From Psychrobacter sp. bablab_jr014 (GTDB taxonomy: Bacteria > Pseudomonadota > Gammaproteobacteria > Pseudomonadales > Moraxellaceae), in assembly GCF_016464015.1 (NCBI RefSeq), contig NZ_JACDXT010000014.1, positions 1 through 39,221 of the forward strand: a stretch of 39,221 nt of DNA, in the 5' to 3' direction. This document shows, one piece after another, positions 18,499 to 27,586 of the stretch. Within the stretch, counting starts at the first letter, position 1; every line of letters begins with the position of its first letter. The translations under genes and the position numbers were made by a program. The notes under the pieces are model-generated. The model was not told the origin of the DNA, made no database searches, and worked only from the letters and a program-made list of their open reading frames with translations.

Positions 18499-20331
18499 TT
18501 ACATGCTGCTTGGCGCAGACAAGCCGAGCAATCCTAAGCCATTGCTTAAGACTTGCTGCACCGCTTTTGACAGACGCAGACGCGCTTGCATCAGTGCCAT
18601 TTCGTCCGCACTTGGCGCGTCCCCTGAAGTGACGCTGACAGGCAGGATGCGGTTGCTGTCGTACCAGCCGTGGAACAAGGCGGCAAGCTCTTTGAGATAG
18701 TTGGTCAAGACGTGAGGCTCATAGCCTGTGGCTGCACGGCGCAAGGTCGCTGGATAGGCAGCCAATAGCTTTAATAGCTCGTCTTCGCTTGGCGCGTCGA
18801 GCAGCTGCTCGTGCTCAGCACCCGCCGCGTCATCGACCGACAGACCGAGGCTTGCCAGTTTTTCTAGTACGCGGCATGCACGCGCATTGGCATACTGAAT
18901 GTAGTACACCAAGTTGTCTTTACTTTGTGATTTGGCCAGTTCCAAATCAAAGTCAATATGCACTTCAGGTTTGCGCGCCACATAATAAAAACGCGCCGCA
19001 TCATTGCCGACTTCTGCACGCAGATCACGTAGGGTGACGAACTGACCCGAACGCGAGGACATCTGCACTTTTTCACTACCCCGCCATAGCGCAACGAACT
19101 GCACCAATACCACGTCCAAGCGCTCAGCATCAATGCCCAGCGCAGTCAGCGCTGCCTTTACTCGCGGCACGTAACCGTGATGGTCAGCGCCCCAGACGTT
19201 GACCACTTTATCAAAGCCACGGTCAAACTTGTTTTTGTGATAAGCGATGTCTGAAGCAAAATACGTGCTTTGACCATTAGCACGGCGCACTACGCGGTCC
19301 TTTTCATCGCCAAAATCGGTCGATTTAAACCAAATGTTACCGTCTTTTTCGTACAGATAACCTTTGTCTTCGAGCACTTGCAAGGCAGGCTCAATCTCAG
19401 CTTCGATAGACTTTTCGCTAAACCAGCGCTCGTAGCTGACGCCGAAGTCATTTAGGTCATCTTTAATGTCTGCCAAGATGCTGGTCAATGCCGCGTTTAA
19501 AAACAGCGCGTAGCCTTCGCCGCCCAATAGTGCTTTACTATTGGCAATCAAGCCATCAATGTGCGCTTCTTTATCGCCTGAAATGAGGACTTTTTCGCCC
19601 GCCTCATTCACTTCAAAGGTCGCATCTTCAGGCACGTCCGCTGCGATACTGGCAAACGGATGCACATAATCTGTGCCGTGCTGTGCTTTCACGCTCTCAG
19701 CGATATGGCGTACGTAGTCGCCTTGGTAGCCGTTGGTTGGGAAAGTGACGCTCTCGCCGTTTAATTCTACATAGCGCAAATAAGTACTGGTCGCCAAAAT
19801 ATCCATCTGACGACCTGCGTCATTGACGTAATATTCACGCGTCACATCGTAGCCAACCGCTTCGAGCAAGTTTGCTACACTCATACCAAATGCCGCGCCG
19901 CGACCGTGTCCCACGTGTAGGCTGGAGGTTGGGTTTGCAGAAACAAACTCGACCTGCACCTTTTGTCCATTAAATTCATCACTTAAGCCAAAGCGGTCTT
20001 GCTGCGCAAAAATATCGCTTAAGACAGCAAATTTAGCATCGGCGTTTAAAAAAACATTGATAAAGCCAGGCCCTGCGATGTCTACTTGGCGCACGTCTTT
20101 ATTGTCAGGCAGGGCGCTTACGATACGCTCGGCTAGGGCGCGCGGGTTGGTCTTTGCCACTTTTGCTGCCACTAAGGCGATGTTGCTGGCAAAGTCACCG
20201 TGACTGGCGTCTTTGGTGCGGGTGATTTGACTGTTGTTTTGCCAATCGCTTGGCAAGGTGCCGTCGGCTTTTAGCGTCTCGGCAGCGGTATCAAACAGTG
20301 CGGCTAAGGTATCGATTTGCGCTTGTGACAT
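18499..20331 (-). CDS. argS: Arginyl-tRNA synthetase
   Basis: This class I synthetase charges tRNA-Arg. The HIGH signature appears as HVGH at 139-142 inside SANPTSSLHVGHGRG. The second signature reads QMSSRSG at 423-429, where many ArgRS have KMS-type residues; ArgRS is known to be permissive here. The N-terminal Add-1 domain and the C-terminal anticodon-binding DALR domain are complete in 610 residues. The frame opens at a TTG at 20346, but the ATG at 20331 follows GAGTG with eight bases of spacing and begins MSQAQID, so it is chosen. The SPOR gene follows after 114 bases and is probably co-transcribed. Confidence 0.95.
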   Translation of the reverse strand: MSQAQIDTLAALFDTAAETLKADGTLPSDWQNNSQITRTKDASHGDFASNIALVAAKVAKTNPRALAERIVSALPDNKDVRQVDIAGPGFINVFLNADAKFAVLSDIFAQQDRFGLSDEFNGQKVQVEFVSANPTSSLHVGHGRGAAFGMSVANLLEAVGYDVTREYYVNDAGRQMDILATSTYLRYVELNGESVTFPTNGYQGDYVRHIAESVKAQHGTDYVHPFASIAADVPEDATFEVNEAGEKVLISGDKEAHIDGLIANSKALLGGEGYALFLNAALTSILADIKDDLNDFGVSYERWFSEKSIEAEIEPALQVLEDKGYLYEKDGNIWFKSTDFGDEKDRVVRRANGQSTYFASDIAYHKNKFDRGFDKVVNVWGADHHGYVPRVKAALTALGIDAERLDVVLVQFVALWRGSEKVQMSSRSGQFVTLRDLRAEVGNDAARFYYVARKPEVHIDFDLELAKSQSKDNLVYYIQYANARACRVLEKLASLGLSVDDAAGAEHEQLLDAPSEDELLKLLAAYPATLRRAATGYEPHVLTNYLKELAALFHGWYDSNRILPVSVTSGDAPSADEMALMQARLRLSKAVQQVLSNGLGLLGLSAPSSM

Positions 20332-20716
20332 AGATGATGCACTCAAATTTAAGAATAAAAACAGCCAACAGCTGATAAATCACGAATAGGACGTATCGCC
20401 GTCAAGCAAAATCAAAAAATAAATAACCTATAAATATAACAACCTTTACCCGCAATTGCATCATTTCACCAAAAAATAGCTGCGCGTGTTGTGTATTTAT
20501 TATGGATTTTTAGTGGCGCGCTACTGAGTGTTTGGTAGCTTTGGGCGATATTGATAGGTTATAAAGCACAGATTGTCGTATTCCTGTGCCACCTTACCAT
20601 TGACCGTTTATAGCGCGGCGTATCTGACGTATAATACGCCCTACTTGCGCGCCCACCGCCGAGCGATACGACGTTTACTTCGGGGCGCCTTTATATTTTA
20701 TCAATAGGATGACGCT
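20332..20716. other. Intergenic region between divergent argS and DUF2788 genes
   Basis: No gene is visible. The stretch 20622-20645 contains an inverted repeat GGCGTAT / ATACGCC that spans TATAAT and could be a promoter with an operator for the plus-strand DUF2788 gene; no matching -35 was found at the normal distance. Confidence 0.35.
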
Positions 20717-20935
20717 ATGTTTGCGATTGCAGCCAGCACCATTACCGATTGGGGGCTTTACATTTTATTGCCCATTTTTATTACCTTTTTGTTTTTTATT
20801 ATGTGGGATATCTCTAAGCAGTCTGAAGCAGGACGCGCAGGCACGTTTTGGATTTTCTTAGCCTTGGGCGCAGGCTCGGTCGGCTTTTTATTAAAACTGC
20901 TGCTTGAAGTGGTATTTGAACATTGGGTGTTGTAA
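20717..20935 (+). CDS. DUF2788 small membrane protein
   Basis: A 72-residue protein with two membrane helices, near 11-31 and 44-66, joined by a polar loop (DISKQSEAGRAG). The size, layout and the IMWDISKQS...GTFWIF pattern fit the DUF2788 family of gamma-proteobacteria, notably Moraxellaceae. The function is unknown. AGGATG seven bases before the ATG is a good ribosome binding site. It is convergent with cmoB, with 54 bases between the stops and no clear terminator. Confidence 0.8.
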   Translation: MFAIAASTITDWGLYILLPIFITFLFFIMWDISKQSEAGRAGTFWIFLALGAGSVGFLLKLLLEVVFEHWVL

Positions 20936-20989
20936 AAAACTCCCCAATGCTCTGTTGTTTATATTCAATATTTCGCACTTTTTTATAAC

Positions 20990-22027
20990 TTAAGCGCGTT
21001 TTGCAATTAAGGTTGCCCGCATGGGCGCAGGATAGCCCTCAACGGTTTTGGTCGGATCATTGGGATCTAAGAAGTCTGTCAACGAATGGTAAGTCATCCA
21101 CTCGGTCTGTCTTTGCTCCTCAGTGGAGGTGACCGCAACGTCCACGCAGCGCACATCTGAAAAACCGACTTTTTCTAGCCAGCCTGTCAATGCGGCGACT
21201 GATGGCAAAAAATACACATTGTTCATCTGCGCATAGCGATCATGGGGCACCAATACCGTATTGGCATCGCCTTCGACCACCAAAGTTTCGAGTACCAGCT
21301 CGCCACCTTTGACCAGTTGCCCTTTGAGCTGCTGCAAATGCTCAAACGGCGAAGCGCGGTGATACAGCACGCCCATGCTAAACACGGTATCAAACAACTG
21401 ACTGTGCTCAGGCAAAGCTTCAAGCGGCACAGGAATATAATGTGTGCGGTAGCGACCTGTCTCATGCGCATCTGCCGCGCCGACAAAATGACGTATCGCC
21501 ATAAACTGATGATAAAACAAACAAGACGGGTCAATGATAATCACCGTATCTGCCCCAGCCCCAGCCATGCGCCAGCCGTGATAACCCGAACCGCCGCCCA
21601 CGTCTAATACACGGCGACCATCTAGCCTGCTCAAATGCGGCGCGACCCGTTGCCACTTCCAATCGCTGCGCCACTCGGTATCGATAGTAATGCCTGACTC
21701 ATTATCCCCAACCTGAAACGGCCCTTTGCGCCATGGCATGAGTTGTTTTAATAACGCTGTCGTTTGTTTATGCTGAGACGGATTAAGACTTGCATCAACC
21801 GTTAATGTATCGCTACTCAGATCGACACGATTGACCGTTAGGTTTGGCAGACGTGCTACCGCCGCTTGATAGGCAGGCGCGTGCGCGTAGTTGGCTTTGT
21901 CTTTGATCGCATTTAACCATGTAGGCAGGCGCGTCAGCCATTCATAAGCACTTGGATACTGCTGAGCCAGCTCTAATAGCGTTACATATAATTCGCGTTC
22001 TGCGTGCGTAATGGTGTTGTTAAGCAT
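20990..22027 (-). CDS. cmoB: tRNA U34 carboxymethyltransferase
   Basis: CmoB transfers the carboxymethyl group from carboxy-S-adenosylmethionine to 5-hydroxyuridine at position 34 of certain tRNAs, giving cmo5U, which widens wobble decoding. The Rossmann-type motif [15 protein letters not shown] starts at 140, preceded by the family-typical [15 protein letters not shown], and [13 protein letters not shown] follows. The length of 345 residues is about 20 above E. coli CmoB. The ribosome binding site is weak. It follows cmoA by 48 bases on the same strand, so the enzyme and its cofactor-making partner form an operon. Confidence 0.96.
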   Translation of the reverse strand: MLNNTITHAERELYVTLLELAQQYPSAYEWLTRLPTWLNAIKDKANYAHAPAYQAAVARLPNLTVNRVDLSSDTLTVDASLNPSQHKQTTALLKQLMPWRKGPFQVGDNESGITIDTEWRSDWKWQRVAPHLSRLDGRRVLDVGGGSGYHGWRMAGAGADTVIIIDPSCLFYHQFMAIRHFVGAADAHETGRYRTHYIPVPLEALPEHSQLFDTVFSMGVLYHRASPFEHLQQLKGQLVKGGELVLETLVVEGDANTVLVPHDRYAQMNNVYFLPSVAALTGWLEKVGFSDVRCVDVAVTSTEEQRQTEWMTYHSLTDFLDPNDPTKTVEGYPAPMRATLIAKRA

Positions 22028-22075
22028 AAAAGCAAGTTACCGTATTGAAAAAAATAGCTTTAACAAAGACAAGCG

Positions 22076-22864
22076 TTATTTAAACGCCACAATGGACACA
22101 AAGTTTAAAAAGCGAAACCATGTGGTATGACGGGCAAAGCCCACCGCCGCCAAGCGCTCATGATGCGCCTCTAGCGTGTCGGTAATCAGTACGTTTTCAA
22201 GCGCATTGCGTTTACCGCTAATCTCAAGCTCACTATAGCCATTGGCGCGCTTAAAGTCATAATAGCGCTCAACCAGCCACGCGTCTTGCTGCTCATCAAA
22301 ATCGTGCGTCTTTTCGGTCAATACCAAGATACCGCCCTCACCAAGTGCGGCATGAATCTTGTCCAATAAGGCGCGGCGGTCATCGGCGGGCAAAAACTGC
22401 AAGGTTAAATTTAAAATCACCATATCGCACGGCTCAAGTTGCAACGTGCGAATGTCCGCCGTCATCACCTCAATATCATGTTCAGGGTAATGGGTCTCAA
22501 GCAGCGTCTTGGCTTCCTCGGTCATCGCAGGCGACACATCGACCGCTTTGATTTGCAAATCTGTCGGCGCAAACTCGCCTGCTAGCGCCATACTTGCTGC
22601 CCCAAGCGAGCAGCCCAAGTCATACACTCGGCTGACGCGGCGACCGTCCGCTGTCTGCTGCTGATAACCACAATGGCGCTTGGCAAAAATCGGCAGCATC
22701 GCCAGCACTTGCCCATAGCCTGGCACGCTGCGGCGAATCATATCAGGAAAGCACGCCACCACCTGCTCATCAAACGAAAAGCGCGCCGCCTTATCAAGTG
22801 GCGTGGTAAATAAGGTATCGTGCTCGGTCTGCGGGGCAGCTTGCTCAAGCGCTAATGGATTCAT
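22076..22864 (-). CDS. cmoA: Carboxy-S-adenosyl-L-methionine synthase
   Basis: CmoA makes carboxy-SAM from SAM and prephenate for CmoB. The conserved start of the fold, DTLFTTP...[17 protein letters not shown], is at 16-45 and the SAM-binding motif [11 protein letters not shown] at 80-90. The frame extends to 22909, but the additional 15 residues lack any similarity to CmoA, and the ATG at 22864 with GAGC seven bases upstream is closer to the family start, giving 262 residues against 247 in E. coli. It is the first gene of the cmoA-cmoB operon. A 10-bp tandem repeat lies immediately upstream. Confidence 0.95.
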   Translation of the reverse strand: MNPLALEQAAPQTEHDTLFTTPLDKAARFSFDEQVVACFPDMIRRSVPGYGQVLAMLPIFAKRHCGYQQQTADGRRVSRVYDLGCSLGAASMALAGEFAPTDLQIKAVDVSPAMTEEAKTLLETHYPEHDIEVMTADIRTLQLEPCDMVILNLTLQFLPADDRRALLDKIHAALGEGGILVLTEKTHDFDEQQDAWLVERYYDFKRANGYSELEISGKRNALENVLITDTLEAHHERLAAVGFARHTTWFRFLNFVSIVAFK

Positions 22865-23219
22865 AAAAAAGCTCGTATTATCGGACAATATCGGACAGGC
22901 GCGCAGCATAAATCGCTACTGATGGTGACAGTCACCACGACCTTTAAAAAAGTATGCCAACCCACAAGTGACCTTGGCGCTTTTGTTTAAAAGTAAGCGC
23001 AAACTGTCAGCGTGGCAGGTAGCAAAAGCCTAGTATAACATTACCATTTGTTACTTCGCCCCTCTCCAAGCCCTGATAAGCTAAATATCACTATCTAATC
23101 TTTATTGTCTGCTTTGATTTACCAATGCAGCGTCCCAATATAATAAAAATGACGTTAAAGTCGGCACGATCCATAAGACGAACGCGAAAGACAATATACA
23201 CAACAACATAGGACAGATT
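22865..23219. other. Intergenic region between divergent cmoA and msrA
   Basis: No gene is convincing here. It carries the tandem TATCGGACA repeat at 22879-22897 next to cmoA and a TATAAT at 23139-23144 about 75 bases upstream of msrA, which may be the msrA -10; a -35 is only weakly matched (TTGATT, 19 bases before). Confidence 0.4.
22879..22897. repeat. Tandem 10-bp repeat upstream of cmoA
   Basis: TATCGGACA occurs at 22879-22887 and again at 22889-22897, so the period is ten bases, about one helical turn. It ends 15 bases upstream of the chosen cmoA start, within its presumed leader or promoter. Confidence 0.5.
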
Positions 23220-23741
23220 ATGCAAAGTATTATTTTAGGCGGTGGCTGCTTTTGGTGCACCGAATCGGTATTTTTATCGGTAAAAGGTGTCAACGGCGTG
23301 ACTTCTGGCTATATGGGCGGCGATGCGGCGACGGCCAACTATCAAGCGGTTTGCGGTGGTGACACAGGTCACATTGAAGTCATTAAAGTGGATTTTGATG
23401 AATCAGTTGTGCCGTTAGAAGTGATTCTTGATATTTTCTTTGCCACGCACGACCCCACGACCAAAGACCGTCAAGGCAATGATGTCGGTAGCCAATACCG
23501 CAGTGTGGTGTTCTATACCGACGAAGCGCAAAAGCCAACGGTTGACCGTACCATTAACAAGCTACGCGATATGGGCGTTGATGTGGTGACTGAAGTGCAC
23601 CCTGCTGAAACCTTTCATTTGGCAGAAGATTATCATCAAGACTTCTTTAACAAAAACCCAGGCCAAGCCTACTGCAACTTTGCGATTCCGCCCAAGCTTG
23701 CCAAGCTGCGTAAGGAATTTAGCAAATATATGGTGAGTTAA
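23220..23741 (+). CDS. msrA: Peptide methionine (S)-S-oxide reductase
   Basis: MsrA repairs S-epimers of methionine sulfoxide in proteins, using thioredoxin. The signature GCFWC places the catalytic Cys10 and Cys13, and a likely resolving Cys152 is in AYCNF. The segments GYMGGDA, YQAVCGGDTGHIEV, FFATHDPTT and GSQYRSVVFY are typical. At 173 residues it is the short single-domain form without a secretion signal, so it is cytoplasmic. TAGGA precedes the ATG. It is monocistronic with a terminator 46 bases downstream. Confidence 0.96.
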   Translation: MQSIILGGGCFWCTESVFLSVKGVNGVTSGYMGGDAATANYQAVCGGDTGHIEVIKVDFDESVVPLEVILDIFFATHDPTTKDRQGNDVGSQYRSVVFYTDEAQKPTVDRTINKLRDMGVDVVTEVHPAETFHLAEDYHQDFFNKNPGQAYCNFAIPPKLAKLRKEFSKYMVS

Positions 23742-23786
23742 GCCATTATTGATGCAAATTGCGAAAAAGTATTGACCTTCAATTTG

Positions 23787-23828
23787 CCCTGCCGTTGTGT
23801 TTAGTAGTCACAGCAGCAGGGTTTTTTT
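23787..23828 (+). terminator. Terminator of msrA
   Basis: CCCTGC and GCAGGG close an extended stem that continues with TTGTG / CACAG after a two-base internal mismatch. T7 follows. Confidence 0.8.
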
Positions 23829-23850
23829 ATACTTTGAATTCGCTTTACGT

Positions 23851-23997
23851 TATAGTTAAGCCAAAATAAAAATGATATAGCGTTAAAAACACACTCGATT
23901 AAAGGCTATTTTCCTTGCTTGCTGTGACTTCGTCTCCAGAGGCTGCGAAAAATAGCCTTTAATCTCGCTGTACTATTTGTAGATTGACTTGACTATA
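23851..23997. repeat. 147-bp palindromic repeat element with terminal inverted repeats
   Basis: The ends TATAGTTAAG (23851-23860) and CTTGACTATA (23988-23997) are inverted repeats with nine of ten matches. Inside, GATTAAAGGCTATTTT (23897-23912) and 23949-23964 form a perfect 16-bp inverted repeat around a 36-base loop. No reading frame is present. The structure is that of a small non-autonomous element (MITE- or REP-like). The loop with TGTGACTTCGTCTCCAGAGG looks to me like a repeat found at many intergenic sites in Psychrobacter; this is recall, not a search. No clear target duplication flanks it. Confidence 0.7.
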
Positions 23998-24198
23998 CCA
24001 AGCCTACTATTTTTTTTAAAAAACCGTTAAGCCGCTTATCATAAAGATCGTTATCTGTCTGCCATCTCGCACCACGTTTTAATATGGTAACGGCAAGATG
24101 GTTATACTTTAAATGTTTGTTGGTTTTCGCTACTCTTTTGTTACTTATCATAATGGTCAGCACTGATGCTGCTTATTGAGCGATTATAGGACATGGTT

Positions 24199-25734
24199 AT
24201 GCGTTCACCTTCTTTATTTTCTTTTTCTGCGCTGGGTACAGCGATTGGTTTATTAACCATGAGCAGTGCGTATGCGGCCAGTCCGCCTGCGCCCGACTTA
24301 TCCAATAGCGAGTTTCAACAGTGTTTAAACGGACTTAAAAACAGCAGTCAATTTAACGGCGTGTCAAACAGCACCTTTGAGCGCTATCGCCCAAGCGCGC
24401 CTGACCCCAGCGTGATTCAATCACTCAACTATCAGCCCGAATTTCGTAAAGACATTTGGGACTATCTGTCTTCACTCGTGGATAAAGAGCGCGTCGAAGA
24501 CGGTATCCGTGCCAAGCACCAATGGGCGGACACGCTGCGCCGTATCGAATCGCGCTATGGCGTAAAAAGTGAGCACGTTCTTGGCGTATGGGGCGTGGAG
24601 TCAAACTTTGGACAGACACTCGGTAAAAAGCCGTTGTTCGAGTCACTCGCGACCTTGTCTTGTTTTGACCGCCGCCAAAGCTACTTTCGCGGTGAGTATG
24701 CCAATGCATTAAAAATCGTGCAAAACGGCGATATCAACCCAAGCGATATGACAGGCTCATGGGCGGGTGCATTTGGGCAAACGCAGTTTATGCCGAGTAC
24801 CTTTTTAGAGTTGGCAGTCGACTTTGATGGCGATGGTCGCCGCGACTTGGTGAACAGTGTGCCTGACGCGCTCGCCTCGACCGCCAATTTCTTATCAAAA
24901 CGTGGCTATCGCACAGGCGAGCCATGGGGCTATGAAGTGCGCCTGCCAGATGGCTACTGGGCAACCTCAAACCGTAAAAACAAAAAGTCGATGGACTACT
25001 GGCGTCAGCAAGGCTTAACGCTTGCCGATGGTCGCCCACTGCCGTATGACTTGAGCAGTGCAGGGTTATTATTGCCCGCAGGAAAAGAAGGTCCTGCCTT
25101 CTTGGTCGGCAAAAACTTCGATACCTTCTACTCTTATAACGCCTCAGAGAGCTATGCGTTGGCGATTGCCCATTTATCGAGCTTGGTTGAAAAAGAAGAC
25201 AGCAGCAAGACCGATTTTATCACTGCTTGGCCGACCGATGACCCTGGTATCAGCCGTCAGCAAGCCAAAGACATTCAGCAAGCACTGCTTGATGCAGGCT
25301 ACGATATCGGCGGCGTCGATGGCATCATCGGTGACAACACGCGTACCGCCATCCAGCAGTATCAGACCAGTCGCGGCGTCTTCCCTGCTGATGGACGCGC
25401 AGGGCAAAAGTTTTATCGCTTAATCGTGGGTGACGCGCCAAGTCGCAACACCAATAGCAGCGGCTACAATACGCCAGCGCGCAGTGGCAACGACAGCATG
25501 GGGCAGTTGATTCAGCAGCAAAACACGCAAACGACCATAACGCCAAGCTACAGTCAAAATAGCTACAGTCAGAACGGCTATAGCCAAAGGAGCAGTAATC
25601 AAAATAGCAGTAACCAAAATACTTATAGCCAAAACAGCTATAGCAATCAGCCAACCAGCCAGCCGCGCTATCGCCGCACGATGGACGCAGACGGGGTAAT
25701 TCGCTTGGTACGTATTGATGATGGTGAGCAATAA
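24199..25734 (+). CDS. Lytic murein transglycosylase, MltB type, with peptidoglycan-binding domain
   Basis: It cleaves the MurNAc-GlcNAc bond with formation of anhydro ends. A signal peptide of about 27 residues ends at SAYAA; no lipobox Cys is seen, so it is soluble periplasmic. The SLT_2 domain covers roughly 35-335, with the catalytic glutamate in GVWGVESNFG (about 134) and the GAFGQTQFMPSTF motif. A PG_binding_1 domain follows at about 350-410 (QALLDAGYDIGGVDGIIG). The tail of about 95 residues is rich in Ser, Tyr, Asn and Gln and contains seven 15-bp repeats. The frame opens at 24193, but AGGA is seven bases before the ATG at 24199, chosen here. The length is 511 residues, longer than typical MltB because of the tail. 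Confidence 0.92.
   Translation: MRSPSLFSFSALGTAIGLLTMSSAYAASPPAPDLSNSEFQQCLNGLKNSSQFNGVSNSTFERYRPSAPDPSVIQSLNYQPEFRKDIWDYLSSLVDKERVEDGIRAKHQWADTLRRIESRYGVKSEHVLGVWGVESNFGQTLGKKPLFESLATLSCFDRRQSYFRGEYANALKIVQNGDINPSDMTGSWAGAFGQTQFMPSTFLELAVDFDGDGRRDLVNSVPDALASTANFLSKRGYRTGEPWGYEVRLPDGYWATSNRKNKKSMDYWRQQGLTLADGRPLPYDLSSAGLLLPAGKEGPAFLVGKNFDTFYSYNASESYALAIAHLSSLVEKEDSSKTDFITAWPTDDPGISRQQAKDIQQALLDAGYDIGGVDGIIGDNTRTAIQQYQTSRGVFPADGRAGQKFYRLIVGDAPSRNTNSSGYNTPARSGNDSMGQLIQQQNTQTTITPSYSQNSYSQNGYSQRSSNQNSSNQNTYSQNSYSNQPTSQPRYRRTMDADGVIRLVRIDDGEQ
25546..25650 (+). repeat. Seven 15-bp coding repeats in the transglycosylase tail
   Basis: Seven consecutive units encode variants of Ser-Tyr-Ser-Gln-Asn (SYSQN, SYSQN, GYSQR, SSNQN, SSNQN, TYSQN, SYSNQ). 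Codons differ among units, so the array is not freshly expanded. Confidence 0.85.
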
Positions 25735-25773
25735 ACCGCGTTATTATTACCTATATCCTTAGAAACTGAACAT

Positions 25774-25807
25774 AAAAAAAGGTCATACGCGATGTATGAC
25801 CTTTTTT
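25774..25807. terminator. Bidirectional terminator
   Basis: GGTCATAC (25781-25788) and GTATGACC (25794-25801) form a perfect stem around GCGAT, with A7 before and T6 after. It serves the transglycosylase gene and the convergent small gene ending at 25857. Confidence 0.88.
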
Positions 25808-25856
25808 GTTACTTCATTCTTATGGCTACTTTGATATAAAAAATAGCGATAAGGCA

Positions 25857-26156
25857 TTATACAAATGGTGGTGGGTTTGGTTTGCCTGTATCACCTGTCC
25901 AATCTTCACGCGCTTTTTCATCAAGGTCTTGGGCGGTTTTTGGTTCCCATTTGCCGTTTTCTAGCCATGTTTTATCGCCCCAATCCTCTTTGGCTTTCTC
26001 TTCGTCCCAGTCGCGATAGGCTTTGCTTGGGTCGATCCCACGGCGCTTCATGTCCGCCACTTGTTCTTCTAGGGTATGAAACTGGTCGGCATCATGCATG
26101 GCTTTTGATAGCTCATCAATTTCTTTGTTGAGGTCATCATGTTTTGGATTGCTCAT
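25857..26156 (-). CDS. Small acidic hydrophilic protein of unknown function
   Basis: A 99-residue soluble protein dominated by Asp, Glu, Lys and Trp. The first half is predicted helical (DDLNKEIDELSKAMHDADQF), and the second half has Trp-containing acidic stretches (DWDEEKAKEDWG, REDWTGDTG) with a Pro-rich end. There is no signal peptide, membrane segment or recognisable domain. AAGGAG seven bases before the ATG at 26156 is an excellent ribosome binding site, so the gene is probably real and well translated; the frame extends to 26192 without such support. It is convergent with the transglycosylase across a strong terminator. Confidence 0.7.
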   Translation of the reverse strand: MSNPKHDDLNKEIDELSKAMHDADQFHTLEEQVADMKRRGIDPSKAYRDWDEEKAKEDWGDKTWLENGKWEPKTAQDLDEKAREDWTGDTGKPNPPPFV

Positions 26157-26387
26157 TATTATCTCCTTAATCTTACGCTGTATTTTGGGCAATAGATAAG
26201 CCTATTATTACCGCCAAGGGCGCGCGACAGACGCTATTGCTATGCATTATTTTTATAATATTAGATATGAATACCATTTTATTATTTGATGTTTTAAAAA
26301 AATGCACAAGGGCGTGCGCGTAGGTTTTATATTACAAAACGTAGCAGCACATTGGTCAGAGAACAGCAGATGTGCTATAGCAAAAGA

Positions 26388-27407
26388 TTAACGTGAGCGT
26401 AAGGTCAGTGCGCTATGCGCTTCTTGGGCTTTGATATCCTTGTATTGCTGCTTAGCGTAATAAGTGACTTTCCACAGCTCTTTACTAATACGACTGTTTA
26501 AAGGCGCTGTCAGTTCAATCCAGTTGGCCTTAATCAAGCAATGCTGCAATTTAAGCAGGTCTTCTTGAGTGATTTGACAACGAGCAACCGCATGAACATT
26601 CGGCATGACTTTTTTGATATCGATGTCAGCCTTTGGCGCAATCAAATTGTTGATACAGTTTTGTAGGCCATATTTAGAAAAGGCTGAGGGAATGTGTACC
26701 AGTGCGACTAGAATCTCACGCCATGTAAAATCTACCTTCATATGGACATCAGATAGGTTGCCGCCTTCGTAAGCTTGCGCGGTATATTCGACAATAAAGG
26801 TGTCATTTAAACCCAAACTGTCAGTAAGGCTATCGACAGAGGCATCAATGCGTCGGTCTTTATTGTATGTATTACTGACGATGCTGTTATAGCGAGCGTC
26901 TTGAGACGGATGATTTGATGTGTCTGTTTCGGCAGTTGTGGGTTCAGCGCCCTGTCGCCAACCAAGTGCAGGGTGTTTTTCGACCATGTTGTCATAGGCG
27001 TAGCTGAGCAGTTCATTCATGTCTGTCGCGCCATCATAATAGTAGACACGATTGGCTTGCTGCTCGACCAAGCGCATAAAATCTTGTAACTGACGGCTGA
27101 TGTCCAAATCACTACTTTGCGTTTTAACCAGTACCATCATAGGCTTCATTTTTGCCTTTGCACTTAGATAGCTCAAGTGCATTTGACTGACGCCAATTTT
27201 GTGTGTCATACCATAGCTGTCACCAATGATAACTAAGGTATAATCGCACGTATCAATACATTGGCGGCTGTAGAGCGTCGCGGTCGGAATTTGACTGGAC
27301 ACATCGTAAGTCAAGAATGCACGTGTTTGAAAAAATATAGCAATCTCTTCTAGCAGGTGCAGTTGATCATTAGCCGCACATATAACGTGGATATGATAGC
27401 GATGCAT
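26388..27407 (-). CDS. Orphan protein with a DUF4062-like N-terminal domain
   Basis: A 339-residue soluble protein. Residues 5-100 read as a flavodoxin-like alternation of strands and helices: HIHVICAAND, a helix, then CIDTCDYTLVIIGDSYG near 50-66, SQMHLSY near 74-80 and KPMMVLVKT near 88-96. This order resembles DUF4062, a TIR-related domain with a C-D-hydrophobic-G-x-x-YG core. The usual opening SST motif is replaced here, so the domain is divergent. Residues 180-339 match nothing I recognise. A GTG at 27413 and the ATG at 27407 are possible starts, both preceded by GAGG; the ATG is chosen. No partner gene is adjacent. Confidence 0.6.
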   Translation of the reverse strand: MHRYHIHVICAANDQLHLLEEIAIFFQTRAFLTYDVSSQIPTATLYSRQCIDTCDYTLVIIGDSYGMTHKIGVSQMHLSYLSAKAKMKPMMVLVKTQSSDLDISRQLQDFMRLVEQQANRVYYYDGATDMNELLSYAYDNMVEKHPALGWRQGAEPTTAETDTSNHPSQDARYNSIVSNTYNKDRRIDASVDSLTDSLGLNDTFIVEYTAQAYEGGNLSDVHMKVDFTWREILVALVHIPSAFSKYGLQNCINNLIAPKADIDIKKVMPNVHAVARCQITQEDLLKLQHCLIKANWIELTAPLNSRISKELWKVTYYAKQQYKDIKAQEAHSALTLRSR

Positions 27408-27586
27408 AGACACACAGACCTCAGCGAATAATAAAAACGTTCAAATAGAGCACAGATATTTTATAGTCGACACAATAGGCTTGCATAGTAGCAAGTTGCC
27501 CGATGGCTTTCACCTAAAATTTACGCAAAATAACCCTATTAAAAGTGTGGTATTAAAACACAAATATACCGTAATGACACGCTAAA

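Noticed and set aside
23102..23293. Minus-strand 63-residue hydrophobic reading frame overlapping the msrA start
   Set aside because: It overlaps msrA and its promoter region and lacks a translation signal.
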